Source: CAIYWZ01 sp964497925 (GTDB lineage Bacteria; Pseudomonadota; Alphaproteobacteria; CAIYWZ01). Taken from it: a stretch of DNA of 64,000 nt. Within the stretch, counting starts at the first letter, position 1. The number at the start of each line of letters is the position of its first letter. A program made the position numbers and the translations under genes. Of this stretch, positions 45,876-54,268 are shown one piece after another. The stretch is taken from the NCBI GenBank assembly GCA_964497925.1, contig CAZCFE010000004.1:22956-86955 (forward strand), in the 5' to 3' direction. The notes under the pieces were generated by a model. It was not told the origin of the DNA. It ran no database searches and saw nothing but the letters and a program-made list of their open reading frames with translations.

Positions 45876-45913
45876 TAAAAAAAAGGAGCATATGTTCTAA
45901 AACACAGCTCCTT
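45876..45913 (-). terminator. Terminator or attenuator between rplT and pheST
   Basis: On the minus strand AAGGAGC (45913-45907) pairs with GCTCCTT (45889-45883), and an inner GTT/AAC pairing closes a small loop. Eight or more T residues follow (45884-45876). It lies 23 bp after the rplT stop. It could be a full terminator or an attenuator for pheST; no Phe-rich leader peptide is visible between rplT and the hairpin. Confidence 0.85.
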
Positions 45914-45935
45914 CTTTATAAGCTAAATTTAAGTT

Positions 45936-46304
45936 TTAAGCTGCAACTTTAGGAAGGGCTGAAATTGCTTTGTCTACCACAGCTTTAAATGCTTGTGGTT
46001 CACGAACAGCTAAATCTGCCAAAACCTTACGGTCAACTTCGATGCCAGCATGCTTAAGTCCATTAATAAATCTGGAATAAGTCAAGCCATACAAGCGAAC
46101 GCCCGCGTTGATACGTTGAATCCAAAGTGCTCTGAATTCACGTTTTCTGACCCTACGGTCTCTAAATGAATATTTAAGTGCTTTTTCAACACGTTCAAAG
46201 GCTGGTCTAAAACAGGTGCTAGAGCGCCCGCGAAAACCTTTTGCCATTTTTAGAATTTTTTTGTGGCGCGCGTGTGTTGTGACGCCTCTTTTTACACGTG
46301 ACAT
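45936..46304 (-). CDS. rplT: Ribosomal protein L20 (122 aa)
   Basis: Large-subunit protein needed for early assembly on 23S rRNA. The start MSRVKRGVTTHARHKKILKMAKGFRGR and the later LWIQRINAGVRLYGLTYSRFINGLKHAGIEVDRKVLADLA are fully typical. It follows rpmI by 23 bp. infC, usually just upstream of rpmI, is not there. Confidence 0.99.
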   Translation of the reverse strand: MSRVKRGVTTHARHKKILKMAKGFRGRSSTCFRPAFERVEKALKYSFRDRRVRKREFRALWIQRINAGVRLYGLTYSRFINGLKHAGIEVDRKVLADLAVREPQAFKAVVDKAISALPKVAA

Positions 46305-46327
46305 GATATCGTCTCCTTTTTAAGATT

Positions 46328-46525
46328 CTATAGATAAGGCATATATTTGCGAACGATTTTTGCATCGCAAGGAGCAAGAATCATAGTGCCGCGGCCAGCT
46401 CTTTTCATATCTTGAGACTTATTTCTCATCATGTGCCTGAGTTTTGCTGCACCAACGCGGATTTTACCGGTTGCTGTAACGGAGAAACGCTTTTTAGCGC
46501 TGCTTTTAGTTTTCATTTTGGGCAT
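46328..46525 (-). CDS. rpmI: Ribosomal protein L35 (65 aa)
   Basis: Small basic large-subunit protein. The sequence MPKMKTKSSAKKRFSVTATG and the end KIVRKYMPYL are diagnostic. First gene of the rpmI-rplT unit. In many bacteria L20 represses this operon through the leader; no leader structure could be confirmed here. A TATAAT on the minus strand (46577-46572) may be its -10. Confidence 0.98.
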   Translation of the reverse strand: MPKMKTKSSAKKRFSVTATGKIRVGAAKLRHMMRNKSQDMKRAGRGTMILAPCDAKIVRKYMPYL

Positions 46526-46572
46526 TTTATTCTCTCTTTCAAGATTTTCAATTTAAGTTAATTAATTACCAA

Positions 46573-46758
46573 TTATACGAGATGGCATGCCCGGCATACA
46601 TAGCGCACACCCAGCCAGACCGTAATAATTGCTTTCAATATACCAAAAAAAAATATATATAGCAAGCTTTTTTGCGCATGGTTGTGCAAAGATCTCAAAA
46701 ACTGTTCATAATCATTTTCATTGTTCCTGAGATGATAGGGGGTGTGATGTGTTTCCAT
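46573..46758 (-). CDS. Doubtful small membrane protein (61 aa)
   Basis: An in-frame ATG at 46758 would give a 61-residue peptide. It has a charged N-terminal half (ETHHTPYHLRNNENDYEQFL), one membrane segment (LLYIFFFGILKAIITVWLGV) and a Cys-containing end. There is no convincing Shine-Dalgarno, and the stop overlaps the presumed -10 of rpmI. It may be chance coding in AT-rich DNA. Confidence 0.2.
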   Translation of the reverse strand: METHHTPYHLRNNENDYEQFLRSLHNHAQKSLLYIFFFGILKAIITVWLGVRYVCRACHLV

Positions 46759-46861
46759 GAATGAATTATTTTTCAAGGGTTTTTTTATGGTCGTTAAAAC
46801 GAATATTTTATTATTAATTTTATTTAATATTTCATTTTTCTTATATATAGTATAGCATCGC

Positions 46862-46897
46862 TCAAAATGACCGATACCACCGGTCAAAATGACGGAT
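46862..46897. repeat. Paired 14-nt direct repeats with GACCG/CGGTC palindrome
   Basis: TCAAAATGACCGAT (46862-46875) and TCAAAATGACGGAT (46884-46897) differ at one base and have a 22-bp period. Between them GACCG (46869-46873) and CGGTC (46881-46885) form an inverted repeat. GC content is locally higher than its surroundings. Confidence 0.6.
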
Positions 46898-46978
46898 GCT
46901 CTTTTTAATTTTCAATAATTTATAACGGCTTTTTACCCTACTTTCATGTCCATATTTTTCATTTTTGGAATTTTTTCA

Positions 46979-47008
46979 TTGACAAGATAATTAAAAATTT
47001 GTTACTAT
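46979..47008 (+). promoter_or_regulatory. Promoter of the lipoprotein/barrel gene
   Basis: TTGACA (46979-46984, perfect), 18-bp spacer and TACTAT (47003-47008), followed by a GGAG 7 bp before the ATG at 47050. Confidence 0.55.
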
Positions 47009-47049
47009 ATAAAATAGTTAGATTGTGAATATTTAAATGGAGTTTTAAA

Positions 47050-48999
47050 ATGGTTTTACGTAAGGTTGTGTTATCTCAAATCGTCATTATGATGCTTGCT
47101 TCTTGTGGAGCCAACTCTGGTGGTGGGGGTTCTTCCTCTTCAAATCAAAGCAATAATATTTCTGCTAAACAATTTGCTCATGCAGTAAAAAAAGAAGACA
47201 TAACTCCTCATGTGATTTCTTTGAGTCTTCCTTCCGGAATTGTAGATATCGATCTTAGTGAGCAAGTTAAGTCTAGTGGAGCACCTGAAGATCATATGCC
47301 CAAAATTGAGTCAGTCAAAATGCCTTACGCCTTTGCATCTGATTTTAGTTATGACGGAGACAGAGATATTACAGTTTCCAATTTCGACACTGGATTGGGG
47401 AATACATTTGATTTTTCAACCGGAGACGGGACTTTGTATGTTGACTCACCTTATTTCATATATTTTAATAAATCCTCTAAAATTAATATTCATTTAACAG
47501 ATAAAGGGGGAGCAAAATTAGATAGCAATGCTTTTGATGCGGCAAGGATATTTGCAGCAACAATTCAGGTTTTATTACTACAATCCTCTGGGCAAAGTTT
47601 GGTATCAAAGTTAAAACCAGAAGATTTTATCAAATTTCGAAATCTTCCACATCCTTTAGGGTCTATGAACAGTAGTTCATCTTCATCCCAAATTGCATCG
47701 CAATTAAAAACTTTCATTGGGCAAGTAAGTCCAGTTTTAAATGAGGTTTCTTCAAAATACACTGATCCTGATACAGTGAAGATTTTTACAAAAGTTAAAA
47801 CGTCAATCCCTCTTGTCAACTCCATGGCTTCTGTTATGGAGAAAACATCTCTAACCGCTGGAATGGATTCAGCCACCCTTCTTAAATCAACTGTGGATGG
47901 ACTGAAACCTTTAGTCAAACTAGCAGGAAATGTGACTTTAGATGGAACAATTAAGGTGGATAACACAACGCCACTTGCAGCCAAAATGCTTTATAAAATA
48001 CTCGACTGCTCTGGAACAACAGAAGCACAAAATGCTATTTTCTCGGCAGATGGCCTTAAAGTTTTTGGACAAAATGGTAATAACGATATTGAATCTGCCG
48101 ATGTTGCGATGCTTGTTATTCCTGGAGAGAAAGAATCTGACGGTTCTTTCACATTTCTCCTGACCCTTAGGGACATTGGGATGGGCGGTTCGCCATTTTT
48201 GGCGCGTTCGTCAACGCCTAGTTTCTTAGGCGCGTCATCTGGTGGACCGGTTGATCATTTTGTGGGCTCTTTGTACACAGGAGTTTCTTTGGATGCGAAT
48301 GCACAAACTTTTAAAATGGGCAATATGATGATGAGTGCTTCGAGTGATTCTTTGAATCGTTTGGATAATTTTGTTGGTTTTTCATATCAAAACACGCCGT
48401 CTCAAACGTTTGGTATGTATGCCAAGTATAACCTTGCACAAAAAGCACAAATTGATAATTTTGCTGTGTATACGATGTCATCTGCAAAAGGCTTTCGTGT
48501 TTTTAACACTCTTTCTTACGCCGGACTTAATGATAAAAATGAAGGGCTTTTGCTCAGCTCGCAAAGTCAAACACTTGTTCTTAAGTCACAGGTCAGTCAT
48601 GATTTCACCGTTAGTAATTTGACATTTACACCCAAGGTTTTTGCAGGATACGGTCAGCTTTTATCCCACAATGTGACCAAAGATTTTGAAAAGTTTGATG
48701 TTTCAACAGACACATCATCGGTGTTTATGGGGGCAGGATTTGGTGTTGCTTCTGGATTTAAAGTGGCAGGGGTGCCGGTTCATGCGTTTGGAAGCATGGA
48801 GGTTTCTTGTGATGCCTTGCAAAGAAACACACGCATTGGCGCCAATCAGTATGCAGTTTCTGATTCGAATAAGAGCTTATCTTTGGTTGTGAAAGCTGAT
48901 TTGAGCAAAGAGTCAAGCCTTTACACAACAACCAAACTTCAAGACAACAATGCCCAAATATCGCATGGATTCGAAATAGGGTTGAATGTGAAGATTTAA
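47050..48999 (+). CDS. Lipoprotein with probable C-terminal autotransporter-like barrel (649 aa)
   Basis: The lipobox LASC puts the acylated residue at Cys19, followed by a Gly/Ser-rich linker. Residues about 50-385 are a soluble region of mixed character with no protease triad that I can identify. From about residue 400 to the end the sequence alternates polar and hydrophobic residues with repeated aromatic ends (FVGFSYQ, FGMYAKYNL, FTPKVFAGYGQLL, VFMGAGFGV). It closes with SHGFEIGLNVKI, which resembles the last strand of an outer-membrane beta-barrel though it ends in I rather than F. A lipidated autotransporter is rare but known (for example NalP). Function of the passenger is unknown. Confidence 0.72.
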   Translation: MVLRKVVLSQIVIMMLASCGANSGGGGSSSSNQSNNISAKQFAHAVKKEDITPHVISLSLPSGIVDIDLSEQVKSSGAPEDHMPKIESVKMPYAFASDFSYDGDRDITVSNFDTGLGNTFDFSTGDGTLYVDSPYFIYFNKSSKINIHLTDKGGAKLDSNAFDAARIFAATIQVLLLQSSGQSLVSKLKPEDFIKFRNLPHPLGSMNSSSSSSQIASQLKTFIGQVSPVLNEVSSKYTDPDTVKIFTKVKTSIPLVNSMASVMEKTSLTAGMDSATLLKSTVDGLKPLVKLAGNVTLDGTIKVDNTTPLAAKMLYKILDCSGTTEAQNAIFSADGLKVFGQNGNNDIESADVAMLVIPGEKESDGSFTFLLTLRDIGMGGSPFLARSSTPSFLGASSGGPVDHFVGSLYTGVSLDANAQTFKMGNMMMSASSDSLNRLDNFVGFSYQNTPSQTFGMYAKYNLAQKAQIDNFAVYTMSSAKGFRVFNTLSYAGLNDKNEGLLLSSQSQTLVLKSQVSHDFTVSNLTFTPKVFAGYGQLLSHNVTKDFEKFDVSTDTSSVFMGAGFGVASGFKVAGVPVHAFGSMEVSCDALQRNTRIGANQYAVSDSNKSLSLVVKADLSKESSLYTTTKLQDNNAQISHGFEIGLNVKI

Positions 49000-49038
49000 G
49001 CTGTTTTTGTGAGCGTACCCAACGTTTTTATCGTGGGC

Positions 49039-49066
49039 GGGAAGAAGGTCTTAAATCCCTCTTCCC
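49039..49066. terminator. Possible hairpin between convergent genes
   Basis: GGGAAGA (49039-49045) pairs with TCTTCCC (49060-49066) across a 14-nt loop between the lipoprotein gene and truA. It has no T run, so factor-independent termination is doubtful. Confidence 0.3.
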
Positions 49067-49067
49067 C

Positions 49068-49817
49068 TCACTTTACTTGGGTATAGTTAATCCACATCAA
49101 ATAAAGCCCTTGTGGCGGGGCAGTAGGACCTGCTTTTGTGCGGTCTTTGGACTCTAGAATTCTTTTTACATCGTCAAGACAAAAACGCCCTTGACCTAAA
49201 AGTTTTAATGTTCCCATGAGGTTTCGCACCTGGTGATGAAGAAAAGATCTTCCTTGGACAATGAACCTAATTTCATCTTGATTTTTTTTAACATAAGCAT
49301 TAAGAATTGTTCTTATGGGAGATTTTGCTTGGCAATGACTGTCTCTAAAGCTTGAAAAATCATGTGTTCCTATGAATAGTTGTGCGCCTTTGTTCATAAT
49401 ATCCGCGTCCAAAGAATTTCCAACATGCCATGCTTTTCCATGATCAAGGGTTAATGGGGAATGACGATTGATAATGCGATAAAGATATTGTTTTTCTTTT
49501 GCGCCAAAGCGGCTGTGAAAATCATCAGGGACAATCTCGATTGAAGTGATACAAACCATGGTTTTATTCAAAAAATGATTAAGCCCAAATTTAAGCTTTT
49601 CTGTGTCCCATATTTGATCTAGATCAAAATGAACGACTTGCCCCAAAGCATGCACTCCTTGATCCGTTCTGCCTGCGCCAAAAATGCGCACAAAATTATG
49701 AGTAAGACTCAGCAAAGCCTTTTCGACGGTTTCTTGAATTGTGGGAAGGCCTGGTTGCAATTGAAACCCAAAAAAAGAACTTCCATCATATTCTAGCGTT
49801 GCTTTATATCTCATCAT
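49068..49817 (-). CDS. truA: tRNA pseudouridine(38-40) synthase TruA (249 aa)
   Basis: Converts uridines 38, 39 and 40 of tRNA anticodon arms to pseudouridine. The catalytic Asp52 is in FGAGRTDQGVHA; the N-terminus LEYDGSSFFGFQ and the later LHHQVRNLMGTL are family hallmarks. Full length. Two adjacent ATGs (49817 and 49814) follow a GGGGG; the second has the better spacing, but they differ by only one residue. Confidence 0.96.
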   Translation of the reverse strand: MMRYKATLEYDGSSFFGFQLQPGLPTIQETVEKALLSLTHNFVRIFGAGRTDQGVHALGQVVHFDLDQIWDTEKLKFGLNHFLNKTMVCITSIEIVPDDFHSRFGAKEKQYLYRIINRHSPLTLDHGKAWHVGNSLDADIMNKGAQLFIGTHDFSSFRDSHCQAKSPIRTILNAYVKKNQDEIRFIVQGRSFLHHQVRNLMGTLKLLGQGRFCLDDVKRILESKDRTKAGPTAPPQGLYLMWINYTQVK

Positions 49818-49926
49818 TCCCCCAATATTATATGTAAGTTATACAGTCTTTCCCCATGTTTTTCACGTAAAAAATTAAGAATTTAGTAAGATTTTTCGAG
49901 TATATTTGACGCATAGGATAAATTAT

Positions 49927-51441
49927 ATGAGGTTTGAAGTTATCATGAATTATTTATGGATCATTTTAGTTTTTTTGCAAGGCATATCTTTGTTTGGGGG
50001 TGAAACATCAGAAACAGCATCTTCACCTATTTTTATAAAGCCCAATGCTGAGCAAATGCTGATTGTGGAGGCTTTAAAAACCTTGCGAATAAAAGAAGAA
50101 AAAAATGCATCAGAGAGTTCAGAAAATCATGATATTAGCACTCAAAATATTAAGTCAAAATATGCAACTCTTTATAAGAAATACAGTAAAGATACTAACA
50201 AACAAGCTAAATTTGATGAAATTAAGAAAGCTAGAGACATCCTTGATGGAAAAAAAAATAGCAGTAGTGGAAGTTTAGAATTAAGTGAGGAAGATCTGGA
50301 AAGAGCAGTATCTGCATGGGAAGTTTGGACATCTTACTACAGGGAAATTAAACAAGAATTTATAAAAACTCAGAAAATTCCAGCAGATGCTCCTGCTGTG
50401 ATTCTTTGGAAAATTGCAACATGGCATGAAGAAAGTGAGCCGATACAAGATCCTATGCTTTGTCCTTTATCTACTGGGGCTATCAAATCATTTTTATTAG
50501 AAAAGCCTTGGAAAAAGAGTAAGTGTTTTAAAGAAGGTAACAATGGATTTATCAGCACATATTCGTCTACTTTGTTTTTAAGTGAGATTCGTCAAGAGAA
50601 GGTGGCTGTGAAATGGGCGAGTGATAAAATTGTACCCAAAAAAGGTAAATGGGAATATGGAGCTTTAAAAAGGATGTCCCACTTATTATTATTGGCGCAA
50701 TTGCATAACAAAGAAGGAGATAGAGAAAAGAAAAAAAGAATCAAAGGTTGTTTTGAAAGCTATGACAGTATTAATGGGTCAGTTCCTCCTTCAGAATGCA
50801 CAGAATTTATAATAAGTGTCAAAGATAAAACTAGTGTGCATAATCAAGTAAGTCTAGGTTCCTCACAAAATTCATCCCGCAGATCAAGTGGATCTGATAT
50901 GTCTGGAAGAACGTCAAGCCAAAGTGTTGAATCCCACATTTCTAATATATCATCCAATCAAGGGCTTGATTGTGAAGATAGTGATTGGGGTGCTTTGAGT
51001 TTGGAAGAGAAAAAAACTTGTATTTTGCCTGATAAAGAAGAGTGTCATCGTTTGATGAATTCTTTTTCTAGTGTATCTCAAGGTTTAACGCAGAATGATT
51101 CTTGTTTGAAAATTGTAAGATCATACAAATCAGATGGAGACTTAAAAGAGAGTAAACGAGGCGAGATTTTGGCCGCAAAAGCATCTTATATCAAGTGTAT
51201 TAACCAAGCTAGAACGTGTCAAAGCCAAATGCAGGTTATTTCAAAAGAGAAAACTGAATGTGAAAGATTGATAGCAATTAATTCTGAGAATCAGGTATGT
51301 CTTGATGCCTTACTTGAAGCAAGAGATGGTAGATTAGCTAAGAAAAAAACGCCTAATCCTAGTTATAAAACTCAATTGTCCAGATTTAAAACATGTTCGC
51401 TTGTTCCTAAAATGGATGAGAATTTGAAGTGTCATGAATAG
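49927..51441 (+). CDS. Exported protein with J-domain-like segment, function unknown (504 aa)
   Basis: Not recognised. The start at 49927 has AGGA 8 bp upstream and begins a signal peptide (MRFEVIMNYLWIILVFLQGISLFGG). Other in-frame starts are TTG 49906 and ATG 49945. Residues about 40-105 resemble a J domain in layout: ALKTLRI, then SKYATLYKKYSKDTNKQAKFDEIKKARDIL, but the HPD loop is SKD, so it should not activate Hsp70. A middle region with Trp-rich sequence follows. The Ser-rich linker (about 300-345) leads to a C-terminal part with about ten cysteines. A perfect 7-bp hairpin (51456-51473) follows the stop. Confidence 0.68.
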   Translation: MRFEVIMNYLWIILVFLQGISLFGGETSETASSPIFIKPNAEQMLIVEALKTLRIKEEKNASESSENHDISTQNIKSKYATLYKKYSKDTNKQAKFDEIKKARDILDGKKNSSSGSLELSEEDLERAVSAWEVWTSYYREIKQEFIKTQKIPADAPAVILWKIATWHEESEPIQDPMLCPLSTGAIKSFLLEKPWKKSKCFKEGNNGFISTYSSTLFLSEIRQEKVAVKWASDKIVPKKGKWEYGALKRMSHLLLLAQLHNKEGDREKKKRIKGCFESYDSINGSVPPSECTEFIISVKDKTSVHNQVSLGSSQNSSRRSSGSDMSGRTSSQSVESHISNISSNQGLDCEDSDWGALSLEEKKTCILPDKEECHRLMNSFSSVSQGLTQNDSCLKIVRSYKSDGDLKESKRGEILAAKASYIKCINQARTCQSQMQVISKEKTECERLIAINSENQVCLDALLEARDGRLAKKKTPNPSYKTQLSRFKTCSLVPKMDENLKCHE

Positions 51442-51455
51442 GGTTTGGTAATCAT

Positions 51456-51473
51456 CTCAAAGCTTGCTTTGAG
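51456..51473 (+). terminator. Possible terminator hairpin
   Basis: CTCAAAG (51456-51462) and CTTTGAG (51467-51473) pair around CTTG. It lies 14 bp after a stop codon, with only a broken T-rich stretch downstream. Confidence 0.4.
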
Positions 51474-51531
51474 TCACAACTTGTTTTATGATGAGCGATA
51501 TAGATTGTTGTACAAGGAAATATAGCTAGAA

Positions 51532-52029
51532 ATGAATAAATATTTTGCATCTGTTTTGATTGCTTTGATTGTGGTAAAATTATCCGATATTGCGTCTGAA
51601 TCGATTATGCATAAAACAACGCTGGATAAGCCTGGGTATGTTGTGGAAGGGGTTGAGCAAGAAAGCGTAGCTCAAGTTGCTGTGGAGGAGAAGGTAGAGT
51701 CTATCTCTGGGTTGATGGCATCTGCCAGTATTGAAAATGGAAAAAAAATTGGGCAAAGATGTTCGCAATGCCACAGTTTTGATAAAGGAGATCCCCACAA
51801 ACTTGGCCCCAATCTTTGGGCGGTGGTTGGCTCAAAGCTAGCATCAAAAGAAGGATATTCTTACTCTCAAGCCATGAAAGCAAAAACAGAATCCTGGAGC
51901 ATTGAGAATTTAAATTTATATTTATACAATCCTAAATCGTTTGTTCCTGGAACAAAAATGGTTTTTGTTGGTATGAAAAACACCCAGGAACGCGCCGATT
52001 TAATAGCTTTTTTGTCAAGCTTGAAATAA
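51532..52029 (+). CDS. Membrane-anchored class I c-type cytochrome (165 aa)
   Basis: Electron carrier held to the inner membrane by an uncleaved N-terminal segment (residues 5-20). The heme-binding motif is C77-x-x-C80-H81 (CSQCH), followed by KLGPNLWAVVG. The probable axial ligand is Met143 in GTKMVF, and the end is TQERADLIAFL. This layout matches alphaproteobacterial CycM-like cytochromes that link the bc1 complex to cytochrome oxidase. There is no oxidase gene nearby. Confidence 0.92.
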   Translation: MNKYFASVLIALIVVKLSDIASESIMHKTTLDKPGYVVEGVEQESVAQVAVEEKVESISGLMASASIENGKKIGQRCSQCHSFDKGDPHKLGPNLWAVVGSKLASKEGYSYSQAMKAKTESWSIENLNLYLYNPKSFVPGTKMVFVGMKNTQERADLIAFLSSLK

Positions 52030-52058
52030 TCAACAAAGTTTAACATAGAGCAAAGTGT

Positions 52059-53597
52059 TTACTTATGAATGGGTTCCTGTTCTGCTTTAAGATTGCCTGA
52101 CTGAGCTTCTTCCATATCAGCTTGCATCTGATTGAGTCTCTCTTGATAGTGAGCGGGATAGTATTGTTGATGTATCTGATTGAGTCTCTCTTGATAGAGG
52201 GCATCATGCTTGTTTTTTGCTTCTTCGATTGCCCAATCTAAAAATCCATTAACATATTCACTGCGTTTTGTATTAATGGCATTGATAAGATTCATGGCTT
52301 TTTCCTTGTCCCCATTAATTGGATCTAATGGATTGAATCCCAATTTCAATTCCAGCCCCAATGTTCCTTCGATTTTTTCTATATCTTTCAAGTTATCCAT
52401 AGCCTCATCATAAAGATAATAAAGTGTCTGGATCAGCAGCTTAGAACGAATCTCTCCACTTTGATTTCGGACAGCGATTTTAATAAACAATGAAGAAATT
52501 TCGCTTTCTAATTTATATTCTGGAGGAAACTTTGGCATCAGTGCTTCATAAATTGTTTCATGCTTTACCGGATCTTCTCCAATGTTTGTCAGAAGAAGAT
52601 ACTCATCAAGAGTTGGAAAGTATTGCTCGGTTTTCATAGAGGCCAAAACCGAAGAGAAAGTATTTTGTGAGAATACCGGTCGAAATGAGGAAAACAATTC
52701 ATGTGTCAGCAAAAAGAATCCCTCTAAGTGTTTTTTATGTTCTGGAATGGTATCTGGATCTAATGCTTCTAGAAGTTTCTCAAGGTTTTCGCTTATAAGC
52801 TGGTTGTGCGCTGGTGGGTAATGAGTCACCCCACCTGATGGGTATCCTTTATCAAGGCAGACTTTCATAATCAATCTTCTTTGATTGAACAATCCATGTG
52901 TTAAGTCATGCAAAGTAAAGCCTAGAGGCGATATATCTTCGACACCATGTGCATTAAGTGGTCTTGTTGATAAAAATTGAGGAATTGCTGTTAGGTATTC
53001 TTCATGAATTATACTTTTTAATAGTTCTTTGTGTTGTAAAAAAGCTTTATTAAGAATGGGTCTTACTTGAATCTCTTTGGAGACAGGGGCATTGTCTAAA
53101 TCATACATAGGTGATGTCATTGTCAAATTAGGGCTAAATCTCATAAATTTATTAATAATTGGTGTTGATGTTTCTTCTGTTTTCCAGGCATTCTTTTCAA
53201 GAAACTCAGCCATAAAATCTCCCAAGGGTGCTATAATTTTAAAAAACATTTGTTCTTTAAGTGAAATGCGGCCAACGCTTTGCCCGGCTTGAGCTCTTAG
53301 TATAAGATGCCAAAGTATGTTAGGAGAAATATCGCTGTTCTTTTGATGAGCGTCAAAATCGCTAAGAAGTATCTTTGCCCATTCATGTTTTGATGCTAAT
53401 TTTTCGATATATGACTTTACTTCTAGGGCATATTCAGTAACAAATTTTTCGGACTTAGAGCTATGTGTTGCCTCTAGCTTAGCGCAATCAAGATGGTTTG
53501 GATTCGGTGCTAAGATTTCCATGCTGGATCCAAAAATCTGTGAATTTGTAAATAATGATGCGGTCATTAATGCTTTTAATAAGAATAGCTTTTTTAT
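52059..53597 (-). CDS. Exported protein of unknown function, possible ATA start (512 aa)
   Basis: Not recognised. The first ATG (53567) gives a protein without export signal. Ten codons upstream in the same open frame, an ATA at 53597 begins a textbook signal peptide (I-K-K-L-F-L-L-K-A-L then MTASLFTNSQIFGSS). AGGA sits 8 bp upstream of that ATA and a good promoter (53668-53640) lies above it. The ATA could be a rare start, an assembly error for ATG, or a start-codon mutation. The mature protein is helical with LHDLTHGLFNQRR and LTHELF as notable His motifs, and ends in two near-copies of a 16-residue unit (YQERLNQ...). Confidence 0.6.
   Translation of the reverse strand: MKKLFLLKALMTASLFTNSQIFGSSMEILAPNPNHLDCAKLEATHSSKSEKFVTEYALEVKSYIEKLASKHEWAKILLSDFDAHQKNSDISPNILWHLILRAQAGQSVGRISLKEQMFFKIIAPLGDFMAEFLEKNAWKTEETSTPIINKFMRFSPNLTMTSPMYDLDNAPVSKEIQVRPILNKAFLQHKELLKSIIHEEYLTAIPQFLSTRPLNAHGVEDISPLGFTLHDLTHGLFNQRRLIMKVCLDKGYPSGGVTHYPPAHNQLISENLEKLLEALDPDTIPEHKKHLEGFFLLTHELFSSFRPVFSQNTFSSVLASMKTEQYFPTLDEYLLLTNIGEDPVKHETIYEALMPKFPPEYKLESEISSLFIKIAVRNQSGEIRSKLLIQTLYYLYDEAMDNLKDIEKIEGTLGLELKLGFNPLDPINGDKEKAMNLINAINTKRSEYVNGFLDWAIEEAKNKHDALYQERLNQIHQQYYPAHYQERLNQMQADMEEAQSGNLKAEQEPIHK
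52126..52197 (-). repeat. 24-nt direct repeat in the 3' end of the unknown gene
   Basis: An identical 24-nt stretch occurs at 52126-52149 and 52174-52197, a 48-bp period. It encodes YQERLNQ twice in a 16-residue unit, a recent in-frame duplication. Confidence 0.85.
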
Positions 53598-53639
53598 GAT
53601 ATGATTCCTTTTTGATTAACGGATAGGCTCTTACTTTGA

Positions 53640-53668
53640 TATATAAAGACAACAGGTTGATTTTTCAA
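53640..53668 (-). promoter_or_regulatory. Promoter of the unknown exported gene
   Basis: On the minus strand TTGAAA (53668-53663), a 17-bp spacer and TATATA (53645-53640). The predicted leader is about 35 nt to the ATA at 53597 and about 65 nt to the ATG at 53567. Confidence 0.5.
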
Positions 53669-53685
53669 GATATTTTTTACAGAAT

Positions 53686-54255
53686 TTATTGATGAGGCAT
53701 CTTTTTTAAAGTTTGATAAGCCTGATTGATCATTTTGAGTTTTTCTTCATATTTCTTATCGCCTTGATTTAAATCTGGGTGATATTTCCGAACCAAAATG
53801 CGGTATTGTTTGACCAGTGTTTCATGGCTAAATGGCCAATCCAGCTCAAATAGATCCAGAAGTTTTCTCTCTTTTGCCGTGATGGGGGATGCGGAAAAAG
53901 GAGTAAAAGTTCTGCAGGGAGCCTCAAATAAATCGTCAAATTCAGGAATGAAAGAGCTTGAAAGAGTGGGGGGCTGTTTTTTACCGCAAGGCCATGTGGG
54001 CCTTCTCCATCCTCTGTCGGAAATCATTTGAGCAAGAACATCACTATCTGGCATATCTTTGTAATAATTCCAGGATATGTTATAGTCTTGTATATGTTTG
54101 ATGCAAAAAAACAGATATATGTTGATCTGTTTTGGTGATTTTGGTGCAGGATACAAACCACTTTCTTTGCATCCTGGGTGATCACATAAGGCAGATGTAT
54201 TTGGTTTTGATTCTTTAAAATAAGAATCAAAATAAGAAGTATGTTTTTTTGCCAT
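53686..54255 (-). CDS. C-terminal J-domain protein (189 aa)
   Basis: Co-chaperone type protein with the J domain at the C-terminus (about residues 130-189). HPD is intact in KYHPDLNQGDKK. The N-terminal part has cysteine pairs (CDHPGCKESG; later CIKH and WPCGKK) that may bind zinc, and a RGWRRPTWPCG segment. This arrangement, with a small N-terminal domain plus C-terminal J domain, is common in alphaproteobacteria. It is 13 bp downstream of the GyrI-like gene and probably co-transcribed. Confidence 0.87.
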   Translation of the reverse strand: MAKKHTSYFDSYFKESKPNTSALCDHPGCKESGLYPAPKSPKQINIYLFFCIKHIQDYNISWNYYKDMPDSDVLAQMISDRGWRRPTWPCGKKQPPTLSSSFIPEFDDLFEAPCRTFTPFSASPITAKERKLLDLFELDWPFSHETLVKQYRILVRKYHPDLNQGDKKYEEKLKMINQAYQTLKKMPHQ

Positions 54256-54268
54256 TAGAAAATATTTT

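Larger units (their letters stand above)
46526..47049. other. Intergenic region between rpmI (-) and the lipoprotein gene (+)
   Basis: The 524-bp gap holds a TATAAT (46572-46577, minus strand) that could serve rpmI, a doubtful small membrane ORF, a pair of 14-nt direct repeats (46862-46875 and 46884-46897), and a promoter for the downstream lipoprotein gene. infC is absent. Otherwise it is plain AT-rich sequence. Confidence 0.7.

Noticed and set aside
46573..46887. 104-codon ORF upstream of rpmI
   Set aside because: The full-length form starts inside the direct repeats and has no ribosome site. Only a shorter 61-residue version is listed, with low confidence.
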